Of a DNA stretch of 64,000 nt, positions 43,698 to 64,000 are shown piece after piece. The translations under genes were made by a program, and so were the position numbers. Positions within the stretch are counted from its first letter, which is position 1. Each line of letters opens with the position of its first letter. Source of the DNA: Whitmania pigra (taxonomy: Eukaryota; Annelida; Clitellata; Hirudinida; Haemopidae); the NCBI GenBank assembly GCA_021613335.1, contig JAJTWR010000299.1, positions 2,470,001-2,534,000 on the forward strand, written 5' to 3'. Below the pieces are notes generated by a model, which saw only the letters and a program-made list of their open reading frames with translations, searched no databases and was not told the DNA's origin.

Positions 43698-46251
43698 TCA
43701 GAGAGAACCTTCTTCAATATCTGGTGTGCACTTCAAACAAAACATTAAGAGTCAATTTAATTAAAACACTCTTAGCAGTGAGAAACTCACAAGATATTCA
43801 GTGAAACAAGTTTGACCAGTCTCTAATTTGATCAAGAACTGCATGGACAAGAAACCTCTGCCATCTGTCCTTAAGGAGGTCAAGGAAGAAGCCATCAGAG
43901 CCTTCATGGTTTGACGGATTAAAGACATTTTATACCTGTGCATTGATAATTATTTCAAACACTTGACCGTAAGTAATAATGCCATATGTAAATTTATGTT
44001 ACGTGTGTCGCAATAATTTGGCTCAGGTTCAAGAATCACACAATTTACAGATTTATCTATTAAATTACTGATGATATTTGACCCAAACATCCTTTATTGA
44101 TATAAAATCAATCACAAAGTTGTATTTAATTAAATAAAATTTAGCAGCAAAATTTGAATAATAGTGGGATTTCATCAATAAATGCCTTTGATGTTGTTTT
44201 TTGAGGTTTTCACAGCTGAGCATGTCTCTTGCCCAGTAAATAATTTTTATTAAAAGAATCACAAATGCTGATTATTATAATAAGGCTTTACATAAATGGT
44301 CCCATATCCAAACCTCACTTATGTAATATAAGTACTGTTAGTTTACATTACTTCAGATTGGTTCTGGAAAGAGTATTAATGATATTGAAAAAGGATAAAT
44401 AAAAAGACCTTTAAAGACTTGAATTTGTCAATTTCATAGGTTTCTAGGAGGATTAATCAATCTAGAAGGGTTGTAAGACATCATTGAAATGATCCTGAAA
44501 AAATGGATCAAAAACTAGTCCAGGAAGACCTCAAAAGTTTGCTAGGAAGATGTACTCCAATGGGAAGCAATACTTCAGTGTTCAGGAACTGAAAGATGCT
44601 ATTGAATAAGATCTGGACGAAAAGAGCTTGAAACCTTTCATAGATTCATTAAAAAATAGAGTTCAAGAGTTAATTATTAAGAAAGGAGATAAGATACATT
44701 ATTGACTTCCATGTAAATGTCTAATGTGTTTCAGTACACTGTATTAAAAAATGACCAATGATAATTCTGTACATAAAAAATTATAGTAAAGAAACATAAC
44801 TGGGCCAAGTTTTTGCAACACACTGTAAATGCCACATAAATTTTAAAATTCAATTTGCTTAAAATCATATTACAATTACTTGTTGACTTGAGGTTCAGAA
44901 CAAGTAAACTCTTCCATGACCTCTGAATCTTTGGGAAAGTCCCACTAGTATTGGAATGAAACAAGTTTAGATGCTAACATATCACCTATTAGGGCATTCC
45001 AATGCTAACACAACACATTAGGACATTCAAATTCTAACACAATGCATATTAGGGCATTCCATACGTGATAACTTCCTGTGTTTCCAAAAGTAGACAATCG
45101 GAAATATGGCTTATCAGGAGATAAAGTTATTTCCAAGACATCGCTGGATGTATCAAGTTCTGCAAAGATTTCCTTCAAACATTCAGACTGCAAGAACAAA
45201 ATGTATCAATTGAATCAAAATCCCATGTTAGTTTAAATCACCAGCAGAATAATCGACCCACCCGAATAATTAACTTGTTTAAGATATTGGAATTGTCAAA
45301 ATCAAAGTTCAGAGATTCCTCTGCCTCAAGAGTTTTAATGCTACAATTTGTCAAAACACCAGACTCCTCCAGTCTGGAGTAACAAGTTAGTGTTGTTCAC
45401 CTGCTCTTTGAAATATGTTTTAAATAGAAAAAAGAAACCAACAATAAGACCAAAGGATTTCCTTTTCCAGCAAAACAAAGCTCAAAAGCTGTACTTGAGG
45501 ATGAATTGCCTCCAAATATATTCAGGCATTCCTTTAAAAATGTAAAATGTTCAAGAATACTTAGGTCTCCAGTTTTCATCCCAACCAATAACACTTATGG
45601 AGGTTATATTCATCCAAAAATTAAACTTACCAGCAGAACAGTTAGGTTCACTCTAAAAACGACTTCTTTTTCTTTCAAATAGAAATGACGAAACAAATCG
45701 GACGGAACGTAAGCATGGGCAATGATGCATTTAGCATCATCTACAGTTACTTTAATGCCATTTTCAGAAGCACAAATCAAGGCCATCTTAAATGGTTAAT
45801 GTAATTTTTAAATAAAACAAAGGTTTAATAGAATGGCAAACATATATTTCCTAAGTCTGATTATTACATTCAAATTCAAATCTGAAAACAGGAGAATGTG
45901 TGCCATCCAATAAAATCAAGAATAAATTATGTGCACGCCTCTGTAATGACTAATTTAAAGCCTAAGTCTATATTTATTTATAATACATTAATGTTATATT
46001 ATGTCTTCTTTATTTACAAATAAATAAAAACGATAACACAAATTCTCTCATTCACTATGAACATTTAATTGATTACATACAGATTTTGATTGATTCCCCA
46101 GCAGATGAAAATCAGAAAGCTATTAAACCAAACTAACTTCTTTGAAGTGAACCGATTTCAGCATAACAGACATATTTTTGGCGTTATCCATTTTCGCCTC
46201 TAGATAATTCTCATTATTTTGAGAATTCGAATAATTCTGAGATGATATCAT
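43698..46251 (-). CDS. RAD1: RAD1, checkpoint clamp subunit (9-1-1 complex)
   Basis: Eight exons (46138-46251, 45631-45786, 45443-45531, 45262-45373, 45065-45187, 44880-44944, 43791-43935, 43698-43730) give 278 aa; human RAD1 is 282. Diagnostic blocks: ENGIKVTVDDAKC, SPDKPYFRLSTFGNTGSYH, DFPKDSEVMEEF and RTDGRGFLSMQFLI, ending in an acidic EEGSL tail like the vertebrate PDEE tail. RAD1 forms the PCNA-like RAD9-RAD1-HUS1 ring loaded at DNA damage to activate ATR. The ATG at 46251 follows an in-frame stop. The exon-3 donor (GTTGGT) is weak but is the only one keeping the frame. It is transcribed away from the integrin gene. Confidence 0.93.
44945..45064. repeat. Short tandem repeat in a RAD1 intron
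   Basis: A unit around ATTAGGGCATTCCAATGCTA with CTAACACAA repeats about three times just upstream of the exon-6 acceptor. Confidence 0.55.
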
Positions 46252-46802
46252 CTGGCCTCAATCGGAGAGCAAGTTTGTTTAAGAGTTTGGCGCTCGGGAT
46301 TGGATCAAACAAATGTAAGAAAATATAACTTCCATATTACATTTAATATTTGATTAAATATAAAAGTATGTAGGCGTACATAAATTAAGCTTGAAATTTA
46401 TTTATTAAACCAACATTATAATGTTCAGGACTTTATTCTTTTCGTAGAAATATCTGCAACTTAAGATATTATACGATACTCGTACAATCATTAAAAATCA
46501 CACAATTTAATTAATGTTTTTATTTAGCGAGTTAGAAGAATAATGTGCTGAATCATAATGCGAATTTCAGTGGGGTCAGCAAAGTATCACAAACTTGTAA
46601 AGTTTGTTACAACGGCATAACAATTTGGAAGTAATATGCACAGCATGCTAAAGAAAATAATTCCATCGCAGCCATATATAGGTAGAAGTGGATGCAGCTG
46701 AGCGGCACTAGCGAGCTATTTACGATCTGAGAGTTGAAGGGTGTCATCATTAGGTAACACAATCTCTCTGCACTTTTCTAAAGTTTCTTCGAATTGGCCG
46801 TC
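46252..46802. promoter_or_regulatory. Divergent RAD1/integrin promoter interval
   Basis: RAD1 starts leftwards at 46251 and the integrin alpha ATG is at 46803, so 551 bp must hold both 5' UTRs and promoters unless unseen 5' exons exist. A TATATA sits near 46674. No CpG-rich core is visible. Confidence 0.5.
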
Positions 46803-56281
<9,479 letters not shown>

Positions 56282-56881
56282 ACCTTTCACCAGACAGATG
56301 TTCCTTTCATTTATCACTTACAATTTCATTCCATTACTGCTTTAAACAAAAAAATTCTTCAAAACAAAATTACTCAATTTTTTAATATTAAAAATTAACC
56401 AATATCTGCATTTGTAGCATTTCCCCGCGCATCATGAAATCGATCGGATAATATGACGAGCAACCAAAAATAGAATTTAGCTTTCTATTCAATAATCAGT
56501 TGAATTTACTGAGAATGGCTTACGGATGGAGGTCTCGCCCTTTATTTCAGCTGACGACTGCTGAACTAGTGCAGCTTCTAGAAACTGTTAAATTACATTT
56601 TTCTTACAAGAGTTAGATGAAATTATTATATACAGCTGCAATTGAATTAGTAAGTTAGTGCAAATAAGTAAAATAAATTTTTAAAAATTTATTAAATATT
56701 ATTAAGCGTTTAATTCTAAAGCATTATATTTTTATTGTAAAACAATTTTAATAAGGTGCAATAAAATCTACTTATGTTCTTTAATTAAAGAAATGCTCTT
56801 AATTTTGTAAGGAAGAAAGTGTAAACAATTGCTTAAAACCGCCGGGCGTGAGTTGGCTAAATATTGTACTTGTCCACAATA
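56282..56881. other. Integrin-SEM1 intergenic region
   Basis: 600 bp holding the integrin 3' UTR and the SEM1 promoter. An AATAAA near 56673 could serve the integrin transcript. Confidence 0.4.
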
Positions 56882-57311
56882 ATGAGTGATAATCAGTTTA
56901 AGAAACCAGATTTGGGTTTGCTTGAAGAAGACGATGAATTTGAAGAATTCCCAGCTGAAGGTTAGAACATATACATTTAAGATGTTTAGGCGCTGTGTGT
57001 TCGCGATGCGTAATGAATTAGAGGCAGAAGTTAGCTTTTAGTTATTAACTTTTCGCCAACTACTAATTGTTAACTTTTCGAATGAAATGTCTTTAGATTG
57101 GACTGGTGCTGATGAAGACCAAGGTGATGTGAATGTTTGGGAAGACAATTGGGATGATGACAATATTGAAGACGATTTTTCTCAGCAATTAAGGTTATTA
57201 CAGTTGAGTAACTTAATAGCGATTGGATTCATTTAATTTAAGCTTTTTAACTCTTCATTTAGGGCTGAGCTGGAAAAACAGAACCAAAAACGCAGCGAGC
57301 CCATGACTTAG
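56882..57311 (+). CDS. SEM1: SEM1/DSS1, proteasome lid and BRCA2-binding acidic protein
   Basis: Three exons (56882-56960, 57097-57193, 57263-57311) encode 74 aa; the human protein is 70. The two acidic, aromatic blocks that define the family are intact: [18 protein letters not shown] and [16 protein letters not shown], then the helix QLRAELEKQ. SEM1 is a disordered cofactor of the 19S proteasome lid, TREX-2 and BRCA2. Identity across the core is very high, so function is almost certainly conserved. Exon borders are classical GT-AG. Confidence 0.96.
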
Positions 57312-57366
57312 CTCCACATACTGATCATTTATTGAATGAATGGGACATAATACATTATCCTTTGCT

Positions 57367-57372
57367 AATAAA
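57367..57372 (+). terminator. SEM1 poly(A) signal
   Basis: AATAAA 55 nt after the SEM1 stop codon. Confidence 0.7.
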
Positions 57373-57603
57373 AGAGTTTACTGCTTAATTTGTTATGAGT
57401 GACTTATTTATTTAAGCACATCTTTTGTGTGCACAAAAATATCCAACCAGGGTGTAGAGCCAATATAGCTATAAACCAACAGTGGAAAATTTGAGTCTCA
57501 TGATTTCCAACATCACAATTACTTTTGGATCTGTCAATATTGCTTGTATTAGCATGTCAAATCAATAACACAAAATGATATTAATATGAACAAGAGTCTA
57601 AAC

Positions 57604-57609
57604 TTTATT
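57604..57609 (-). terminator. Poly(A) signal of the C9orf85-type gene
   Basis: AATAAA on the minus strand only 17 nt after the stop. With the SEM1 signal it leaves about 230 bp between the two convergent transcripts. Confidence 0.6.
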
Positions 57610-57625
57610 TAGTCAGTAAGGCTAA

Positions 57626-58291
57626 TCAATCACTGTCTGAAAGGAAGTCGTCATCATCATCATCAATTGATGAAGCCTCATCATCTGGCAAAACATTAGG
57701 GGACTCTCCCTCGTTTGGCAGTGAATTGTTTGTTGCACTGTTCACAACTACTTCAGTTCTGTAAGAAACACCATGTGTTGAAATTCATTGGAGAAACAAT
57801 GAAATGAGTGTGTTACCTGATTTGTTCTGGTTTAGCATCCACTTTAATCGGTTCTCCGCATTTCCCGCATGACATATTCTGATCTGAGCATGTCATGCAT
57901 ATTGTGTAATATGAATTTGTAACTCTTTTCTGAAGGCATTTGACACTGGCAATTAAAATTCGACATTCTTAATTAGGAATAATGGGACATAAAAATCATA
58001 AATTCTAGCAAACAATTTAGCTGTGCAACATTAACTGGCACACTTTATCTAAATATTACTTGAAGAAATCAGTAGAGCTTACCACTTCTTAGGTTGTGAT
58101 AGCATTTTATACTTTTTAAACTTTATCTTCCACTCCAATATCTCCTTGCATCTTGCACAGCATCCCTGAATAGCAAGTTGGTTTAGCATCTTCGTTTTAT
58201 CGCTAGCGTCATGAAGATTATTTCTAAAAGCAGTCTTATTTTGATATTTTTGAGGTCCTTTCTTGGACGTATTTCCTCTCTGGCTACTCAT
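57626..58291 (-). CDS. C9orf85: C9orf85-family zinc-ribbon-like protein
   Basis: Three exons (58083-58291, 57817-57945, 57626-57758) give 156 aa, close to the human C9orf85 length. The N-terminus MSSQRGNTSKKGPQKYQN is highly conserved. Four CxxC pairs follow (CARC; CVKC across the first junction; CMTC; CGKC), likely binding zinc. The C-terminus is acidic (SSIDDDDDDFLSD). The biochemical role of the family is unknown. The gene is tail-to-tail with SEM1 and head-to-tail with exportin-2. Confidence 0.92.
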
Positions 58292-58776
58292 TCTTCGGCT
58301 CGCAAAACAAAAACACGTGTAATATCGCTAAGTTTACATGTAGAAAGTAGATAGATAAGAAACAGATTGCAACTATATGTAAATATTTTAGAGCTTAGGT
58401 GTTTTAATTTTTTTAAGCCCTTGATTTATTTTTTAACAAATCACAAAACGTAAAAAGTGAATCATTTCCTATCTCTTCATAAAAGGAAAATATTGGCATG
58501 GAAGTTTATGTATCAACTAAGTTTCAGCTGCTATTTTGTTGTGACTTATTTTATCATGACAAATTAAACACCTTTCTGTCTTGTAGCAATGCTTGTGCCC
58601 CGTTTCATCTCGAATTGCTTATCTGCCACTTTTACTTTTCATTAAAAACGGTTTGTCGATATTACAAATATTTCATCCATTGACTAAAGCAGATGTTCGG
58701 GACACCCCACACCCACCCACCTTTTCAGAATTTCCTGTTCAAAGTGGCAATAAGCTAGTCGATAACGTAATGGGCT
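58292..58776. other. Upstream of the C9orf85-type gene
   Basis: A+T-rich putative promoter region running to the left end of the TE at 58777. No specific motif is recognised. Confidence 0.4.
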
Positions 58777-59557
58777 CAGGGCCGCAGCCAGAAAATAATT
58801 TAGGAGGCTCAAATTTTGTATTTTATAAGTTGGAAATGTTACATTACAATACAATTTTTTATAACATTTTTTGGACGACAATTAATGCAAAGAAATTTCT
58901 GATATTTTGTGCGATGTAGGTGAAAAGGATGTCAGTTTGTCTGGTTTATCAGTTCTATAAAATGATAGAATTGATAAATCTGGCACAAGTCGAACATCAA
59001 CAACTGCTATTTTCGTTTGTAAGGCTGAGCAGACCAAATGTCATTTATGTTTCTCTAAAGTGAGAAATATTTCGCCAAGATGGCTGACTCCATCCTTTTG
59101 TTGACCATCAGTCGATACAATTCAGACCCAACATGCGAACTTGGGTTCCATGTATACATAGGTATTGAAGAGTCATCTTGTATTGTGTCTAATGACAACT
59201 TGCAAAAACCAAACGACGAAATCAAAAGTTTCTAAGGCCTTCTGCGGTGGTGCCGGCCTTCTTGATGATGGCAACCTCGACGGTAAACCTGCCTGTTGCA
59301 TGCTATAAAAAGTGACCTCTTCCGTCCTAGTACTACTGCCATCCTTATTGTAAAGCATGGCAGCATGAAATTCATTACAATATGCAATCAATTTAATGCG
59401 GCCCACGGGATCTGATGTTGAGCAATGTATTCGACATTAATACATATGCATTTTTCACTAAACTAGAAACAAGATTTTCGAAATTTACAAATTTTTTTGG
59501 TAATATTTCGATCGAGGGGTTTGAACCCTTAACCCCCACCCTCTAAATACGGCCCTG
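58777..59557. mobile_element. 781-bp relative of the hAT-type MITE, inverted
   Basis: The left end CAGGGCCGCAGCCAGAAAAT matches the right end of the 54530-54721 element. The right end, reverse-complemented, CAGGGCCGTATTTAGAGGG matches its left end. So it is the same family in the opposite orientation. The interior has no intact gene, and the flanking 8-bp duplication is not preserved. Confidence 0.7.
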
Positions 59558-59839
59558 GGCGCACTAGAGAGTAATTTGGAGAAATTACCATAAATCATCC
59601 CTCTAGTTGGAACCAGGTGGGCTTCTGCTGCAGAACTGGGAGCATCGGTTCCCGTGTCACCCACAATCAAGAAGCCTTAGAATTTCTACCTTACTAATGA
59701 GATAATTCCAAAAGCAATTCATCTAGTGGTGCTTTTATGAATCGAATGACATGATGGATCAGCCATAAAGTGCTTTCAGCACCAAAACACCTCAAATTAA
59801 GACACAAGCATCATTATTTCAGATAAAACTATCACTTTG

Positions 59840-59845
59840 TTTATT
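59840..59845 (-). terminator. Exportin-2 poly(A) signal
   Basis: AATAAA on the minus strand about 55 nt after the stop at 59900-59902. Confidence 0.65.
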
Positions 59846-59899
59846 ACCAAAAACTATCGCTTTGCACCACCAAACTTGTTTGAAGTGTGTCTTCACTAT

Positions 59900-62800
59900 C
59901 TAGGCAATGGTCACTCCTGCACTATTCATGTACTGCTGCAAACATTTCTGAATATCAGGTTGCAGACCAGAAAGTCTCATCTTAGCCTGAATAAAATATT
60001 AATTACAATAATGTTTGACATTTAACTAGGCATATCATTTTTTTTTTTCATGCATCATAAATCTTATCAAAACAACCCAACATACTTCTTGAGAAGAGAG
60101 ACAGAGCATTTGAATTGATTTAGCCAGATTGATTTTTGCATCAGGAACATCAGAACAGTAGTTGGGTTCAACTCTGCTGCTGAACAACAGCTGAGAGTAA
60201 GCAGTTTGAAATTCTGTCAAATAGGTATCCATTATCATTTGGTGTGAATTGGTAACTAATGTTTTACAGTATCATTTGAACTAAATGGTTATTTGAAAAT
60301 AAAAGTTAATGCAGACCTTCACTTGTTTGCACACCAAGGAAATCTGAGTTCTCTTCAACCGTGAGGCTGCCCTGAGAACAAGTTTGTTCTAACAAACTTA
60401 TAGTAACTGCAAGCAAGGAACCCTGCAAAAACAATTAAAAAATTTTTGAAGTTTAATTTTAATTTAACAACAATGTGACTTCCTTAGTATAATTCTTAAT
60501 TTAAAACAAAGTACATTCAATCCTCAAACCAATGAAACATTCTTACCAGTAAGATGACAAGGCATCATCCTTAATGAAGAGAGGGTCACAGAGGACCTTT
60601 GTCAGTGCAACTGCACAAAGTTTCCTGTCGCTAAGGTTGACATTGTTGGCATCAGCAATGAACAGTTTTTCAACTACCATTCCAAACATCCTGTTGCAGG
60701 TCAAAATTGTTATTTTGTATAAATCTCAACAGATGGCAAAATATGGGCTGAAAAACCAAATACAAACCTCGGTTGGATCGTCTCAACAATCTCGACAAAC
60801 GAAGTCAGAGAATATTTGACAATGTAGAGCGAGAAGAAGACAATAACACCTGCCCAATTAAACACAAACACATAATAATCATAATCCCACAAAATAACAC
60901 CTGCCCAATTAAACACAAACACATAATAATCATCCCACAAAATAACACCTGCCCAATTAAGCACATAATAACCATAATCCCACGAAATTCTGGATGCTCT
61001 AATGATTAGAGTCTAACCACTCACCCTTTGCATATTTTGTTGTCTTGGATGTTGTCAGCTTTTGGAAGAGAAGTACAAAGACTTGCTGAACGTATTGAGC
61101 CATCAAATTCCTTGGTAATATTAAATTATTAACCACCATTTCTTCTATTTATTGATCAATTAAAAATTTAGGCTTAATAATTATTGCCACTTAAAAATTG
61201 TTACCGATTAGACTTGATATTAATATTTCAGACATTATTATTAGATTTTTTACATAATGATTAGCTTTTAGATATAACTGTCAACTTACTGAGGAACATG
61301 AACAAGGATAGAGTTTAGCAGTTGAAGGCCATAGTGATCATTTATACGTGATGCGAGCAATTTCTGGAACACTCCAAGCATGCCAGGCTGTGAAAGCAAA
61401 GAAGCACCATGAAAATAAAACACTATCTGTAAAATAAGTTTTCAATCTATTTGTACCAGTTTCTCAAATATCTCGTTCCTCAAGTGCCCAACAGAAATGT
61501 AGGCCTGAAGAAGTCTGACGAGTGCTGGTATGTTGCCCGTTCTTTCCCACATGGGTGGTTGGAGCAGGAGAGGGAAGAGAAGCATGTAGGGATCGGGTAC
61601 GCTGTTAACGTGTTTCTCCAACATGAGGCTCAAGATTTGGAAACTGTAAGGAACAAATTCTGCAAAAAAGAACAGAAAAACCATTAATTAAAACATATTT
61701 ATTTTCATTAAGCAATAAATTATAAAAAAAATACCCTGGATATCTTGATTTAAGATCCCCCCAAAAATATTAAACAACGGTCCTTCGAAGTGATTGATGT
61801 ATTCAAGATTCACGTTGCACGAAACAGTGATGCAGAGGCAGATACTCTCAAAGAGGAAATGATTGAAGTGAGGCTTGCTGGGATTCTGCATTGATGTAAA
61901 ATCATGAAAATATTTATCCACTGCACTCTCACATTTGCATATTCTAACAACAAATTAACCAAAACTTAAATAATGACAGTTGCCAATAAACAAAATGGTA
62001 AGTAATTATTTAAAAGCAATCACTCAGTTATTTTTACTGTTAACTTAAATAAATTCTGAGACCACAAAAATACCACTCAAGAAAGAGTCAGTCACCTTGC
62101 ACACAGCATTCAGTTTCTGTAGAAGTTGTGGAACAATAGCTTCCAGGTGCTGGAATATTCCTTCTTCAAGTACGTGGAAAGACCTCATGATGGCTGGAAT
62201 GAATGAAACACATTATTTATTAGACATAATTAAAGGGCCCAGTTAAACCGCTAACACAACTGCAAAAACAAAAGTATTGACCGGCGTGTACACAAAGGCA
62301 GCATATAAATTAATTGTAATTTAAGTAATGACTAAAGTCGATGTCACGTATCATTGCGTTAAAACGGGAGACCACGGTTGATTCAACGACATCACCTGGC
62401 AATTATTTAAATTAATCACAACTTTGCCTGAACCTTTTATAATTTACAACAGGTCATATGTAACCAGAAATATTAACTATATGCCAATTATATGTACAAA
62501 CCTTTCATGATATACTCATTTTCCTCTGAACCCTGCACTTGAAGAACTTGGAACAAGTTTTGCAGGAGTTCGTTCTTCAGCGGTGAAAGATCAGCTTTCA
62601 GGATTCTTAAAATAAATGTTTGGTTATTATGTGGTTCAACATGTTTATGTTCACAAAACCATGCTTTTATAAATTGAATTCCCTTATTCTTGTGCTAAAA
62701 AGACATTTTTTAACAACAAATTGTTAAAGGATTCATGAAGAGCATGAATAATTAAAAAAAAACTTATGAATAAACAAAAAGGCCCATGAATAATTCTCAC

Positions 62801-64000
62801 TGCTGTGGCTTCATGGAGAGGAGCTTTTCAATGCAGCAGGCAGCATATGAGTGCACAACATGAGAACTAGATTGGAGATGTTTGATGAGACTAGGAAGAC
62901 ACATCATCAGAGAGGCTTTTGGCAACTGTTGAGGTGAAGCATTTGTAATCACAATAACAGGTTTAATCTGATACAAGGCAACCAACATGCTTAAACGAAC
63001 ATATGCTCTGCATTCAATTACAATGAAATCCTATTTGTGCTTTGAATTAATCATTAAATATTAAAATTTCAAAATACCTGCATTCTGAAGACCATAATGT
63101 ATTTAATGGCATCAGCTTTTATGACAGGATTTACATTGACTGAAATAAAGAAATGTCATCATATTGAACGGAATAAATTAAATTAATTCAAACATAATCC
63201 CTAATTTTCAATCCTTCAAGCATAATATCTCCTAACCATCAGAAGTATGAAGTTCTCCAATGATGTGGTTGGTGAAGAAATCGACAACGTTTACCAACTG
63301 ACTCGTCTGAGTGACCCCGTGCTGATGAAACAATGAACTTGGAAAATGATATTTTCTCATCACATAACCACCACCTCAACATACCTTCTGAGTCTGAGCC
63401 TTTGCTGCCAATGAAGTTACAAGAAATATAGCAGCATCTTTACTCTTCCAGTTCTGTTTTGGATCTTGCTGGTAAAGCTGCATAAGTAAGCAGATGCAAA
63501 ATGTAAACACAATGCATAGTTAAAATTAGCCTATCTTGAAAAGTAATTAATTTAGTGAAGCTACCAATAACTGATAGTTGATGATATTTAGCATAAATAA
63601 GATTGGATGCTAGTGGATAAATGCATAGTCTGAATAAATCTGGGTTAAAAATTCATACTTGTAGCATGTGCTGAATGTAAACTGAGAAATTTTGAATGAC
63701 TGTCGCTTCAAAGGATTTGGACAGAGCTCTGACCAAATCACAAGCAGCTCTCCTCCTGGTGTCAATGTCTGAAGGATTCAAATTAAATGTCAGAATCAAA
63801 TTATTGCAACCAATACAATAAAAATCAGTTTAATGCCAAATAACCTTAAATGCAAACTAAGTATTCATAAACTCAAATATGTTTAGAAAAATTTAGACAT
63901 CAATAAAATTTTAACTAATTATAAAAACAACCTGTCACCAATCCAATACATCATTTCAATGTTCAACCAACCTGATCCTTCAATGTCTCTTCTGATGTAC
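59900..64000 (-). CDS. CSE1L: Exportin-2 (CSE1L/CAS), C-terminal half, one apparent frameshift
   Basis: Seventeen exons in the window: 63972-64000 (cut by the edge), 63659-63768, 63385-63477, 63237-63321, 63078-63139, 62801-62925, 62502-62605, 62096-62193, 61735-61885, 61457-61659, 61290-61387, 61025-61110, 60768-60849, 60547-60690, 60317-60422, 60086-60213, 59900-59986. Signatures include YIRRDIEGSDIDTRRRAACD, NWKSKDAAIFLVTSLA, NPSKPHFNHFLFESICL, MWERTGNIPALVRLLQA and a C-terminal MNSAGVTIA. Exportin-2 is a HEAT-repeat karyopherin that returns importin-alpha to the cytoplasm with RanGTP. All phases agree except in 60317-60422, where one base seems missing near 60400: the frame reads WVPCLQLL then TAA, while the homologous sequence (ISLLEQ) continues one base off. 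An assembly or sequencing error is most likely. Confidence 0.93.
60841..60985. repeat. Minisatellite copying an exportin-2 splice acceptor
   Basis: Three units of about 46-61 bp. Each has AACACCTGCCCAATTAA (plus strand), which on the coding strand is an acceptor TTAATTGGGCAG followed by GTGTTATT. Only the most downstream copy is used as the real exon start at 60849. Confidence 0.85.

Noticed and set aside
60390..60410. Programmed ribosomal frameshift in exportin-2
   Set aside because: No slippery heptamer or downstream structure is evident, and the family is not known to use one; a lost base is simpler.

Overview
This is a eukaryotic, metazoan nuclear sequence: A+T-rich, with spliced genes, many transposable-element (TE) remnants and trinucleotide microsatellites. 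I rebuilt the genes exon by exon from splice sites, reading-frame phase and family motifs. The gene set (integrin alpha, LASP-type LIM-nebulin-SH3 protein, MLK, a HUNK-like kinase, RAD1, exportin-2, SEM1, a C9orf85-type protein, an Ig-domain protein and a smoothelin-type CH domain) is animal-wide. Introns of 49-63 nt sit beside one of 12.6 kb, so an invertebrate with a compact but TE-rich genome is likely. I cannot name the phylum.

Layout. 0.2-2.2 kb (-): a smoothelin-type CH-domain gene and the 3' part of an Ig-domain gene. 5.4-23.0 kb (-): a 12-exon AMPK-related (HUNK-like) kinase; its first intron carries remnants of a BED/hAT element, two unrelated non-LTR retrotransposons, a further retroelement tail and long microsatellites. 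26.0-28.5 kb (+): a LASP-like gene. 28.8-35.0 kb: TE-dominated, with an internally deleted hAT element, a tRNA-derived SINE and a pogo-like element inserted into an older hAT-like remnant. 35.8-40.3 kb (+): mixed-lineage kinase. 40.9-43.1 kb: another SINE copy and a dead Tc1-like element. 43.7-46.3 kb (-): RAD1, head-to-head with an integrin alpha gene (46.8-56.3 kb, +, 22 exons, complete from signal peptide to GFFKR tail). 56.9-58.3 kb: SEM1/DSS1 (+) tail-to-tail with a C9orf85-type gene (-). 59.9-64.0 kb (-): the C-terminal half of exportin-2 (CSE1L), running off the right edge.

These are independent eukaryotic genes, not an operon; the only likely shared regulation is the 551-bp RAD1/integrin divergent interval. 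I did not find a convincing new multi-gene system. The most interesting signals are RNA- and TE-level: complementary AAC/GUU tracts flanking a kinase splice donor; local tandem duplications that copy a splice donor (kinase) and a splice acceptor (exportin-2); a hAT-type MITE family with unequal ends and one perfect 8-bp target duplication; nested and internally deleted DNA transposons; a GC-AG intron at the integrin membrane/tail junction; and a one-base frameshift in an otherwise intact exportin-2 exon.
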